A stretch of 64,000 nucleotides of DNA from DASYKS01 sp035995205 (GTDB taxonomy: Bacteria > Acidobacteriota > Thermoanaerobaculia > Multivoradales > UBA5704): contig DASYKS010000014.1 of NCBI GenBank assembly GCA_035995205.1, positions 124,001 through 188,000 on the forward strand, in the 5' to 3' direction. Positions 16,723 through 25,500 of this stretch are shown here, piece after piece. The translations under genes were made by a program, and so were the position numbers. Within the stretch, counting starts at the first letter, position 1. Each line of letters begins with the position of its first letter. Under the pieces are notes generated by a model, which did not search any database, was not told the DNA's origin, and was given only the letters and a program-made list of their open reading frames with translations.

Positions 16723-17202
16723 TCACGTCGTTGGCTTTCGGCTTCGCGGCTTCGCTCCGGCCGATCGCAGGATGAGCCTGCCCTGGCCTTCGGATGGCAA
16801 CGGAATCTCTGCCTGATCGATCGCGGCGTCGATCAGCGCCTTGATGTCCGGATGGGCCAAGTCACTCGCCGCTTCCACCGGGACGAAGCGGGCCTGCTTT
16901 CCCTTTCCCTGCAGCAGCTTCTTCGGGTCGGGTAACTGCGGCCCCGGGTTGAGGTACAGACGCACGCCGTCGGGTCGCGCGGCGATCGACACGCTGCCAT
17001 CGATCCCTCGGTCGGTCGGCGAGTAGGAGAGAACGACGAAGGTTTTGTAGTCGTAGGCGAGCTCGTTGGCCGCCGGAAGCCTCTTCCGTATCGCAGCCCG
17101 GACCGATCGAGCCAGCTTTTGAATCTTCGGATCCAACCGGTCGATGTAGGACTGGAGGACGGCCTCCGACGTGTCTTGCTCGTTATCGGGTTTCGCTGTC
17201 AT
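16723..17202 (-). CDS. DUF1801 (YdhG-like) protein
   Basis: 159 aa. The pattern VLQSYIDRLDPKIQKLARSV, LPAANELAYDYKTFVVLSYS, VSIAARPDGVRLYLNPGPQL and PDIKALIDAAIDQAE fits the DUF1801/YdhG fold, small cytoplasmic proteins with no settled biochemical role. Length is typical. It is monocistronic and divergent from the gene at 17283. Confidence 0.82.
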   Translation of the reverse strand: MTAKPDNEQDTSEAVLQSYIDRLDPKIQKLARSVRAAIRKRLPAANELAYDYKTFVVLSYSPTDRGIDGSVSIAARPDGVRLYLNPGPQLPDPKKLLQGKGKQARFVPVEAASDLAHPDIKALIDAAIDQAEIPLPSEGQGRLILRSAGAKPRSRKPTT

Positions 17203-17266
17203 CGCATCCTCGCAGTCGTTCGCAAGAGTTCCGCATCAAGATCCGCTTGTGTCGCAACGCTCTCTC

Positions 17267-17294
17267 GTGTTGCAATGCAATCATGACGCAACAC
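17267..17294. promoter_or_regulatory. inverted repeat spanning a start codon (possible autoregulatory site)
   Basis: GTGTTGC (17267-17273) and GCAACAC (17288-17294) form a perfect 7-bp inverted repeat with a 14-bp spacer that contains the ATG at 17283. A related GTGTCGCAACGC begins 18 bp upstream at 17249. The half-site recurs in the downstream repeat region (for example TGTTGCGAC near 17865 and TGTTGCGG near 18059). Confidence 0.5.
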
Positions 17295-17747
17295 GAATAC
17301 GAGCACCAGAGGCGCCTGCTGGACGAGCAGCTTCAGGCGGGGATCGAGCTTTTGGAGACGGCGCACCGCCAGCAGCGGCGAGCGCTGGATCTCGTTTGGA
17401 TGACCATGGCGGAAGGGGACGTCGCGCCGGGGTTCGCGGTTCCGGCGCTTTTGGCCGCCGCTCCGGCTCGGGAACGGGAGGCTTCCCGGCCGCCCGAGAA
17501 GCGCGTGCGCCGGCCTCCTGGACAGCTCCAAGCCGAGGTCGAGGCCGCCCTGGAGAGGCTTCCGGAGCGGTTCGACCGGAACGATCTGCTGGCGCTGCTC
17601 GACGGGGAGCCGGACCGCGGCTCGCTGTTCCGGGTGCTTCAGGAGATGACAGATGCCGGACGTTTGCGGGTCGAGCTGCGCGGAGAGGGACGCTCTCCGA
17701 CGCGCTACCGCAATCCCCAGGCGCCGGCCGCGGCACCGCCGGACTGA
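17283..17747 (+). CDS. small protein with helical N-terminus and winged-helix-like C-terminus, unknown function
   Basis: 154 aa. The first 45 residues are strongly helical and charged (YEHQRRLLDEQLQAGIELLE), likely a coiled coil for dimerisation; a Pro/Arg-rich linker follows; residues 90-145 (LERLPERFDRNDLLALLD, LFRVLQEMTDAGRLRV) look like a winged-helix DNA-binding domain. The ATG at 17283 was chosen because the coiled coil begins there; the upstream frame is cysteine-rich and lacks similarity. The start codon is embedded in an inverted repeat whose half-site recurs in the following 600 bp. I do not recognise the family; DNA binding is inference. Confidence 0.65.
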   Translation: MTQHEYEHQRRLLDEQLQAGIELLETAHRQQRRALDLVWMTMAEGDVAPGFAVPALLAAAPAREREASRPPEKRVRRPPGQLQAEVEAALERLPERFDRNDLLALLDGEPDRGSLFRVLQEMTDAGRLRVELRGEGRSPTRYRNPQAPAAAPPD

Positions 17748-17830
17748 GCCGCGCGACGACGACTTGCGCCGCGGGCTCTCTTCTTGCGGCGTGGGAAACC
17801 GCTGCAACGGAGCGGGTGACGGGTGATGCG

Positions 17831-17872
17831 ACGATGCACCGGTGCAATCACACGATGCACCGTTGTTGCGAC
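17831..17872. repeat. two-unit 21-bp direct repeat
   Basis: Two adjacent 21-bp units, each starting ACGATGCACCG, the second ending TTGTTGCGAC. They have the same period as the long array at 18036-18329 and lie in the same gene-free stretch (17748-18383). Confidence 0.7.
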
Positions 17873-18035
17873 ACACGGGAGAGGCTCTCGGCAGCTCGTC
17901 CCTCGCGAGGCAACGCTACGGCCTCCGGATGCGACGCCAGGAACCGGTGATGCGCATCCGGGCACCTCTTCCTAGGGGGCGGGAACGGCGGCCGTGAGGC
18001 GGGAATGCGCTTCCGTCCTCCGATGCAACGCGATC

Positions 18036-18329
18036 TCGTCGCTCCGCGCCGGTGTCCTGTGTTGCGGGACCGGTGCTTTGTGTCTCGGCACCTGTGCGCC
18101 GCGTCTCGCCACCTGTTTTTCTTGTCGCGTCGCTTGTTCCGTGTGCCGCAGTAGGGGAGCTCCGTGCCGCACCAGAGGTGCTTCGTCGCGCACCACCGGT
18201 GCTCCGTTCCGCACCTTCGGTGCCGCGGAGCTCGTCGGGTGCACTTCCTCTCGTTTCACCTGTTTCTCGCGTTGCAGCAGGGGATTTCTGCGTCGCGGCA
18301 GTGGGGCGCCGTGGTACGGCACCGGGCTC
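18036..18329. repeat. 21-bp degenerate tandem array, 14 units
   Basis: Fourteen consecutive units of exactly 21 bp, with no net insertion or deletion, counted at 18036, 18057, 18078 and so on to 18309. A typical unit starts YCGTGTCGC, has CACC in the middle and ends CCGGTGCT; positions 3 (G), 4 (T/C) and 7 (C/T) are best kept. Because 21 is a multiple of 3, long open frames with 7-residue repeats appear on both strands, for example GAPVVRD/EAPLVRH on the minus strand and RAAPEVL/RRAPPVL on the plus strand. The rest of 17748-18383 shows no recognisable gene. Confidence 0.85.
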
Positions 18330-18383
18330 CGGGCCGAGGAAAGCTCTCCGCGGGCGGTTCCGTCCGCTAAGATCCGTCGCCTC

Positions 18384-18878
18384 ATGCCTCTCTCCGCCGA
18401 CTCCAAGTTCCTCCGCCAAGCCCGCTCACGGTTCCTCATGCGGGTGTTCTTCCTGGGTAAGCTCCCGCTCGCCCTGTTTGCGGGCCTGCGGATCGACGAG
18501 ATCACCGCCGAGCGCTGCGTGGTCTCCCTGCCCTACGGTTGGCGGACGACCAACCCTTTTCGCTCGATCTACTTCGCGGCGCAGGCGATGGCCGCCGAGC
18601 TTTCGACCGGGGCGCTCGCGATGGCGGCAATCGAGGCTTCGAAAGCTCCGGTGGCGCTCTTGATCGTCGGGCTCGAAGCGACGTTCGAGAAGAAGGCGGG
18701 CGCTCGGGTGTCTTTCACTTGCGAAGCCGGAGCGGCGATCTCTGAGGCCGTCGCTCGCGCGATCGAAACGGGGGAGCCGCAGACCGTGCGGGCCGAGACG
18801 ATCGGACGGCTACCGGACGGCGCGGTCGCGGCCCGTTTCGCCTTCACCTGGTCGTTCAAGAAGCGGTCGGGGAAGTAG
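18384..18878 (+). CDS. DUF4442 hot-dog-fold protein (thioesterase-like)
   Basis: 164 aa from the ATG at 18384. The pattern FLRQARSRFLMRVFFLGKLP, GLRIDEITAERCVVSLPYGW, TTNPFRSIYFAAQAMAAELS and VSFTCEAGAAISEAV is that of DUF4442, a hot-dog-fold family near acyl-CoA thioesterases. The in-frame extension upstream of 18384 runs through the repeat array and is cysteine-rich, so it is not part of the gene. Substrate unknown. Confidence 0.82.
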   Translation: MPLSADSKFLRQARSRFLMRVFFLGKLPLALFAGLRIDEITAERCVVSLPYGWRTTNPFRSIYFAAQAMAAELSTGALAMAAIEASKAPVALLIVGLEATFEKKAGARVSFTCEAGAAISEAVARAIETGEPQTVRAETIGRLPDGAVAARFAFTWSFKKRSGK

Positions 18879-18900
18879 GGCGCCGAGTCTCCTGGGTCTA

Positions 18901-19326
18901 TTACGGATGCTTCTGACGGCTGGTGGAGATCAGAAGGTCGGAGCCCGGACTGACCGCTGCGAGCAACCGGCCGAGTTGCTCGACGGACGGCATTGTGCGC
19001 CCCTGTTCGTATCGCGCGTAGGTGTTTGGAGATGAGGCGCTGAGCCGCTTTGCAGCTTCGGCCAGCGTGACTCCGTTCAACAAGCGCTGCCGCTTGAGCA
19101 TCAAGGCCGTCAGCGGTGCGAAGTCGGACGAGCCCACTTCGAAGTATTCGTCATCCCCAGGAAACACCTCGACCGAGAAACCGGTCTTGTTGACGAGTGC
19201 CTCGATGGCATCAGCGACCATCAGGTAGGCATCGGATCGCGTCCGGCCCTGAGTGACGACGCCAAGGATGGGCACCTCGATAGCCCAGTACCGGCCCTGC
19301 TTCTGCATCCGGCCTTCGAATCTCAT
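18901..19326 (-). CDS. hicB: HicB-family antitoxin with C-terminal XRE-type helix-turn-helix
   Basis: 141 aa. The N-terminal 60 residues form the HicB partial RNase H-like fold (WAIEVPILGVVTQGRTRSDA, YLMVADAIEALV); residues 75-130 form a Cro/C1-type helix-turn-helix (LNGVTLAEAAKRLSASSPNT, YARYEQGRTMPSVEQLGRLL). It neutralises HicA and represses the operon. It overlaps hicA by 4 bp. Confidence 0.85.
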   Translation of the reverse strand: MRFEGRMQKQGRYWAIEVPILGVVTQGRTRSDAYLMVADAIEALVNKTGFSVEVFPGDDEYFEVGSSDFAPLTALMLKRQRLLNGVTLAEAAKRLSASSPNTYARYEQGRTMPSVEQLGRLLAAVSPGSDLLISTSRQKHP

Positions 19327-19502
19327 GACTTCACTCCTTTGGCTTCTCGAAGAATCGCCTTCGCGGTGTGCTCGTTGATCTCTTTATGGCGGGGCACGGC
19401 GAGCTCGCTTTCACCCTTCCCCCAGATGTCGTGCCGAGAGCCGTTGCGAGCCAAACTCCAGCCGAAATCACGCAGGGCTCGTTCGAGGTCTCGGCGCTTC
19501 AT
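19323..19502 (-). CDS. hicA: HicA-family mRNA interferase toxin
   Basis: 59 aa starting MKRRDLERALRDFGWSLARN. The short double-stranded-RNA-binding-like fold and the catalytic-histidine motif (NGSRHDIW, then LAVPRHKEINEHTAKAILRE) are diagnostic of HicA, a ribosome-independent mRNA interferase. The stop overlaps the hicB start (ATGA), toxin first, which is the usual HicAB order. Confidence 0.88.
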   Translation of the reverse strand: MKRRDLERALRDFGWSLARNGSRHDIWGKGESELAVPRHKEINEHTAKAILREAKGVKS

Positions 19503-19653
19503 CGGCGGAAGAATTACACCGATCCGTGTTCAGGACAAGGCCCCGCTGTGAGGTGACCCTGCTTGCGCCGCCGCCTCTCCCACCCCCTGGCCCCCTTTCC
19601 CCCAATCTCCCGCCTTCCATCACATCACCGCTCGGATAGCCAAGGAGAGAGCC

Positions 19654-21042
19654 ATGCGGACACATTGGGGAGGGACCCGGCGGGTCTCGATGGTTTTGGG
19701 AATTCTCGCGGGACTACTCGCCGCTGCGGCGCCCGGTGGGGCGGCGGGAGGTTGGGATCAGGCGTATGGCAATCTGGCGAACACCAGCTTCGTCAATGCC
19801 ACGACCAACGTTCCCGTGGTGGCGAACTGGTCGTTCACGCTGGATGGGGAGGTGGGCACGAGCGGGCCGGCGGTCGATTCGGTCAGCGGCGTGATCTATC
19901 TCGGAACGGCGAACGGAACGTTCTGGTCGTTTCTACCGGACGGCAACGTCCACTGCCAACGGATCTTCAAGGAAATGAAGATCCTGTCGGTTCCCGCGAT
20001 CTTTCCAAACGGCGACATTGCGATCCTCGTCACCCGGCCCCTGGGCGATAAGCGCCAGACGGCCTTGGCGCGACTGGCGCCCGATTGTGGCGTGGTCTGG
20101 AAGGTCGACCTGCCGACCATGTTCGGAAACCCGAGCTTTACTTCCGGGTCGGCCAAGATCTGGACGCTCGACGGCAACCCGTTCATTTTCGTCCACGTTC
20201 TCTTTTCCAATTGGGACCTGTCCTTACCGCCGGAGTCCTTCCATGAGTTGGTCGTCTTCGACGAGCGGGGCCAGATCTTCGCCCGGCACCCCGTCGGGGC
20301 CACGTGCATCGAGCTTCGCGGTGGCGGCTGGTTCCGTAAGACGCCACCGGCCGAGCTGGCTCCGCAGGTCACTGTGACCAACGACTGGCCGGATTCGACC
20401 CCGGCGATCCTGGATTTGCCCCTGCACGGGTTCTCGACGCCGAGGAGTCCGCTGGTCGCGGTCACCGAGCACCGTTGCCATCCGCGGCTGGAGGTTCTCC
20501 AGTTCGATCCCGCGGCGGCCACCGTGCCGGGGCGCCTGATCAAACGCTGGGGCGCTTATACCGAGTCCGAAGGAACGAAGATGTCGGGCCCGGCCGTCAC
20601 CCCCGAAGGGCTGATCGTGTTCGGCACCAGCGGCTACAGAGTGCGGATCTACGATCTCAACACCCTGTCGCTCAAGTGCTCGTTCGACTCGACCTACTCG
20701 GTGATGCACCCGCCCGCCCTGACGCCCGATGCCTGGATCGTGCCGGCCGAATACGCGGTCCATTTCCTCAAGCCGGGAACCGATACGTTGGCCCCGACGG
20801 CGCGGCCGCAGCCTTATTACACCTTGGGCTCTGCCACCGGCTTGGCGGCGAGCTTGAACGAAGTGGTGGTCCCGAACCTTCAAGAGCTCGGGATCTGGGC
20901 TCACGATCTGCGGAGCCTCACGCATGCCCTGACCGCCCAAGAGTTTCGCACCTCGCCCCCGGCGCTCACCCCCGAAGGGCGCCTCTACGTCGTGGCCCAG
21001 ACGACCGAGAAATCCGTGCTCTACGCGTTCGGCCCGCCGTAA
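19654..21042 (+). CDS. secreted beta-propeller (PQQ-repeat-like) protein, paralogue 1
   Basis: 462 aa; AAGGAGAGAG precedes the ATG. A signal peptide (VLGILAGLLAAAAPGGAAG) is followed by GGWDQAYGNLANTSFVNAT and propeller-like blades, for example GPAVDSVSGVIYLGTANGTF, EGLIVFGTSGYRVRIYDLNT and TPEGRLYVVAQTTEKSVLYA. This resembles PQQ/BamB-like propellers with a W-D-Q-A-Y-G-N-x-x-N start. No catalytic motif is visible. The next gene is a close paralogue in tandem, separated by a terminator. Role unknown; probably periplasmic or extracellular. Confidence 0.75.
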   Translation: MRTHWGGTRRVSMVLGILAGLLAAAAPGGAAGGWDQAYGNLANTSFVNATTNVPVVANWSFTLDGEVGTSGPAVDSVSGVIYLGTANGTFWSFLPDGNVHCQRIFKEMKILSVPAIFPNGDIAILVTRPLGDKRQTALARLAPDCGVVWKVDLPTMFGNPSFTSGSAKIWTLDGNPFIFVHVLFSNWDLSLPPESFHELVVFDERGQIFARHPVGATCIELRGGGWFRKTPPAELAPQVTVTNDWPDSTPAILDLPLHGFSTPRSPLVAVTEHRCHPRLEVLQFDPAAATVPGRLIKRWGAYTESEGTKMSGPAVTPEGLIVFGTSGYRVRIYDLNTLSLKCSFDSTYSVMHPPALTPDAWIVPAEYAVHFLKPGTDTLAPTARPQPYYTLGSATGLAASLNEVVVPNLQELGIWAHDLRSLTHALTAQEFRTSPPALTPEGRLYVVAQTTEKSVLYAFGPP

Positions 21043-21050
21043 TCGAAGTC

Positions 21051-21083
21051 AAGGGGGCCGGCCGGTCCGGATGGCCCCCTTTT
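21051..21083 (+). terminator. intrinsic terminator between the tandem propeller genes
   Basis: Stem GGGGGCC/GGCCCCC (7 bp) with a loop of about 13 nt, then TTTT. It lies 10 bp after the stop of the first paralogue, so the two are probably separate transcripts. Confidence 0.75.
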
Positions 21084-21141
21084 CTCCAACTTCCCGCCTC
21101 TCCTCGCGCCACGGATTTTGTGGCTCAAAGGAGAGAGAGCG

Positions 21142-22584
21142 ATGAACGCACGATGGAGTTGGGCCCGGCCGTCTCGGATCGGTCTGGGGATTGTCGCGGC
21201 AGTCTTCGGCGTCTTAGGAATCTTCGCAGCGGTGGCGCCCGGCGCGGCGCAAGGCGGTTGGGACCAGGCGTATGGCAACCTGGCGAACAACAGTTTCGTC
21301 AACATCACGACCCACATCGGCGTGGCACCGCGCTGGGCGTTTGAGCTGGACGGCGCGGTGAGCTCGGGCGGGCCGGCAGTCGACCCGAAGAGCGGCCTGA
21401 TCTACGTCGGTACGGCGAACGGCACGCTCTGGTCTTTTCTGCGCGACGGCAACTTCCACTGCTCGCGGAACTTCCGGGGCTCGACCATCGTTTCCACCCC
21501 GGCGATCTTCACGAACGGCGACATCGCAATCCTCGTCACCCGGCCCTTGGGCGACAAGCACCAGACGTCCTTGGTGCGGCTGGCGTCGAATTGCGGTCTG
21601 GTCTGGCAGGTCGACCTGCCGTTCATTCCCGGCTTTCCCAGCACCGCTTCCGGGTCGGCCAAGATTTGGACCCTGAACGACGTGCCGTTCATTTTCGTTC
21701 ACGTCCGAAACTCGACCTTTATCGACGTCAGGACGACGGATCCCCAGAGCTTTCACGAGCTGATCGTCTTCGACGGGGCCGGCCAGGTCTTCGCGCGGCG
21801 CCGGACCGGGGACGGGTGCATCACCCTGGAAGGCGGCGGCGGGTTCGACAGCTTCGGCGACATTTGGGACACCTTGACCAGCTTCTGGCCCACGGTGGGC
21901 TCGGTTCCGCCGCTCTATGAAGCCTATGGCTGGCCCGATTCGACCCCGGCGATCTTGGACACCAACCTGCGCGGCTTTGCCACCCCCACGAGTCCCCTCG
22001 TCGCGGTCACCGACCATAATTGCGCGGTCCGTTTGGAGGTTCTCCAGTTCGATCCCGCGGCGTCGCCGGACAGGCGCCTGGTCAAGCGCTGGGGTGATTT
22101 CGCCGAGTCCGAGGGAACGCTGCTGTCGAGCCCCACCGTCACGCCCGGCGGATTGATCGCGTTCGGCACCAGCGGCCATCGGTTGCGGGTGTACGACTTG
22201 AACACCCTCTCGCTCAAATGGTCCTACGACACGACCTACGCGATGATGCATCCTCCCGCCCTCACTCCCGATGCCTGGATCGCGCCGTCCGACTATCTGG
22301 TCCATTTCCTCAAGCCGACGACCGGCGGCCTGCTCGGCACCGCGCGGCCGCAGCCTTTCGCGACCGACGGTTCGCTCGCCGGCCTCGCGGCAAGCTTGAA
22401 CGAGGTGGTGGTTCCGAATTTCGACGAGCTGGGCATCTGGAGCCATGATCTGCTCAGCCTGACCCACGCCCAGCGTGACGACGTGTTCCGCACGTCGAGC
22501 CCCGCCCTCACGGTCGATGGGCGCCTCTACGTCGTGGCCCAGACGGACGAGAAGTCGGTGCTGTTCGCGTTCGGCCCGCCCTGA
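21142..22584 (+). CDS. secreted beta-propeller (PQQ-repeat-like) protein, paralogue 2
   Basis: 480 aa; the ATG at 21142 follows AAGGAGAGAGAG. A signal peptide (IVAAVFGVLGIFAAVAPGAA) precedes a mature protein that aligns with paralogue 1 along its length (GGWDQAYGNLANNSFVN, ILVTRPLGDKHQTSLVRLAS, KSVLFAFGPP). The main difference is an insertion of about 15 residues near 240-260 (GFDSFGDIWDTLTSFWPTVG). It is a product of tandem duplication. The last 77 bp overlap the 3' end of the convergent kinase gene. Confidence 0.75.
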   Translation: MNARWSWARPSRIGLGIVAAVFGVLGIFAAVAPGAAQGGWDQAYGNLANNSFVNITTHIGVAPRWAFELDGAVSSGGPAVDPKSGLIYVGTANGTLWSFLRDGNFHCSRNFRGSTIVSTPAIFTNGDIAILVTRPLGDKHQTSLVRLASNCGLVWQVDLPFIPGFPSTASGSAKIWTLNDVPFIFVHVRNSTFIDVRTTDPQSFHELIVFDGAGQVFARRRTGDGCITLEGGGGFDSFGDIWDTLTSFWPTVGSVPPLYEAYGWPDSTPAILDTNLRGFATPTSPLVAVTDHNCAVRLEVLQFDPAASPDRRLVKRWGDFAESEGTLLSSPTVTPGGLIAFGTSGHRLRVYDLNTLSLKWSYDTTYAMMHPPALTPDAWIAPSDYLVHFLKPTTGGLLGTARPQPFATDGSLAGLAASLNEVVVPNFDELGIWSHDLLSLTHAQRDDVFRTSSPALTVDGRLYVVAQTDEKSVLFAFGPP

Positions 22585-25500
22585 GGCGCGGAGCGAGCAC
22601 CGCGCGGACGCGGAGCTTGCCCCTAGCCGCGGGCGATACGCGGGCGCGGAGGATTTCGCCGGCGTCCCGGGCGATTTTACCGAAGCGCCCCGCTAGCGCG
22701 TCCCGCTCCAGCTCTTCGGCCAGCGTGCGGACCCGCTCGGGGTGATCTCCCCGGGCGAGCGCGAGCCGGGCTTCGAGCAGCCGGGTCTCCATTAGGTGAT
22801 AGCCCAGGGACACGCGACGGCATTCGGCGGCGGCGCCTTGGAGCACCTCGTCCGCCTCGGACCAACGCCGCGTGCCGAGCGCCACCGCCGCCTTGGCGAG
22901 TTCGAATTCGACCCGGATCGAAGGCAGCTGCGACGCGGTCGCCTCCTTCTCGGAGCGGTCGAGCCAGCGCTGGGCCTGGACGGAGAAGCCCGCGTCGCTC
23001 CAGCAGCGCGAGATGCCGACGGAAAGCTCGACGGCGGTCCGATCGCCGAGCCGGGCCAGCTCACCCGCCGACGATTCGAGGTCGCGGCAGGCCCGCTCCG
23101 AAGGCTCCGCCAGCTGTTTCCTCGAAGCCTTGAACCGGGCGGTCATCTCTCCCGAGGTGACGCTCTCCAGAGGGACGGCGGCCTGATCGAACCAGCGGCG
23201 GGCTTCCTCCATCTTCCCTTCGAGCTTCGCGAGGTCGCCGCGCTGCCAGAGCGTGTTGGCGAGGTCGCTCGCCGACCCGGTTTTCCGCGCGATCGGTTCG
23301 GTTTCCGCGAGGACGGTTTCGGCCTCGGCGAGCGAGCCGCGATACATCAGCACCACGGCGAGAGAACCGAGCGTGCGCATCAGGCTGAGCTGGTTGCTGG
23401 CTTCGCGCAGGAGGACGATCGCCTGGCGAAAACCGCCCTCCGCCTCGGCGAGCCGTCCCAGGTCCATGTCGATGTTCGCCAGGTTGTGCAGGTATTTCCC
23501 TTGGGCGACGCGGTCGCCGAGAACGCTTTGGCGCTCGATCTGGAGCGCCCGGGAAAACGCCTCCCGCGCCGAAAGGATATGGCCCCGGCGCCTGCGCGAG
23601 ATTCCCAGGTTGCTGAAGGCGCGGGCGACACCGCTCGAATTGCCCACCCGTTCGGCCCGGCGCGCGCATTCGCCGCACAGGGTCTCGGCTTGCTCGTGGA
23701 GCGACCGCCGGACCGCTCCGAGGCACTCCAGATTCAGCGCCCGGACGACCCCGCCGCTTTCGCCCCGTGGCTCGAACAGACGCCGGGCCTCCTCCGCCAG
23801 GGCCACGGATTGATCGCGGTCGCCCATGCCGTCCCGGGCCTGGCCCTCTTGCAGCAGCGCCTGGGCTGCGACCGCCGGCAGGTGGCGCGCCTTCGCCTGG
23901 GCGACGGTTGTCTGGGCGATCCGGGCGGCGTCGGCCGGTCGCCCGAGCACGTTCAGCGCCTCGCCCTCCAGCAGCCCGATGCGGAGGTCGGCCCCGGGGG
24001 GTTGGCTGCCGGCGGGCAGGGCGCGGAGCTGGGCCGCCACCTGGAGGGCTTCTTCCGGCGCGCCGCCTTCGGTGAGGCTTCTCGCGAGTAGATGCCCGGC
24101 CTCGAAGTTGCCCGGGGCGAGCAGCCACAGCGAGCGTCGCCGTTCCAGCTCCTCGGCCTTTTGTCCCGAGGTCTGGAGCGCCACCGCCTCGATCAGCAGC
24201 CGGCTTTCGCGCGGCGCGCCGGTCGCCAACTGGAGCGCCTGCTGCCCCTCGGCCCGGGCGAGCAGGTCGTGGCTGGCCCGGGCATGGGCGGTCGCCAGAG
24301 CCGCATGGATCAGCGGCTGGCCGGGATCTCGGGCTTCCGCGCGCCGCAGCTTCGCGATCGCCACGGTCGTTTCGGAGCGCGCCAACGCGTCGAGCCCTTG
24401 GCCGTAGTCCGCCGCGGCGGAGGCGCGAACCGGCATCGCGAGCCAGGGCGAGGCGTTGGGATCGACGGAGGCTACGGCGGAGCCGGAGAGCCCCCCGGAA
24501 AGCCAAACCGCGATACCGGCGAGCAGGGCGGCCGCCAGGGCGGCGTTGAGCCACAGGCCGCGCCGTCGTCGGACTTCTTTGCCGATTCGATAGGCCACCG
24601 AGCCGCGCCGCGCGAGGACGGAACGGCCGTCCAGATAGCGCTGGAGATCGGTGGCGAAATCGGCGGCCGAGGCGTAGCGTTCCGCCGGCTCTTTGCGCAG
24701 CGCCTTGGCCAGAATCGAGTCCAGATCGCCGCCCAGGCCGGGGGGCTCCGGATCGCGTTCGCGGATCGCGCGCTCCAGCGCTTCGAGGCTGGTGTCGCGG
24801 ACCTTGTAGGGCCGGCGGCCGGTCAGCAGCTCGTAGAGGATGACGCCGAGCGAGTAGATGTCGGAGGCGCGCTCGACCGGTTCCCCGCGCACCTGCTCGG
24901 GGCTCGCGTAGGCCGGGGTCATCGCGCGGTGTTGGGTCTCCGTCGCGTCGAGAGGGGCCTCCGTTTCGAGCAGCCGCGCGATGCCGAAGTCGAGCAGCTT
25001 CGCCTCGCCTCTCTCGGACACCAGGATGTTGCCGGGCTTCAAGTCGCGATGGACGATCGACGAGGCGTGCGCGTGCTCGACCGCTTCGAGGACTGAACAG
25101 AACAGCGCGATCCGATCGCGGGGCGAAGCGTCGATCCGTGCGCAGTGCTCGACCAGCGTGACGCCGCGGACCAGCTCCATCGCGAGGTAGGGCCGCCCCG
25201 AAGGGGTGATGCCTGCGTCGTAAAGCCGGGCGATGCCGGGATGCTCCAGCGCCGCGAGAATCCGCTGCTCGGCGCGAAACCGGCGCAGCAGGGAAGCGTC
25301 GACCCAGCGGCCGAGGATCTTGAGCGCTACCGGGCGGGTGAAGCCCTCCCCCTGTTGCTCGGCCAGGTAGACCGTCGCGCTGCCCCCTCGGCCGATCGGC
25401 CGGAGCAGCAGGTAGCCCGGGACCGTTTCGAGCGACTCCTCGGTCGCCGCGGTGGCAGCGGTCGCCGCGCCGGGCGGTTCGGCCGGAGGTGTCGCGGACT

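Noticed and set aside
17972..18505. Minus-strand frame with heptad repeats (GAPVVRD, EAPLVRH) across the 21-bp array
   Set aside because: Open frames of this kind occur on both strands simply because the period is 7 codons; this one also runs antisense into the DUF4442 gene. Not called as a gene, though not fully excluded.
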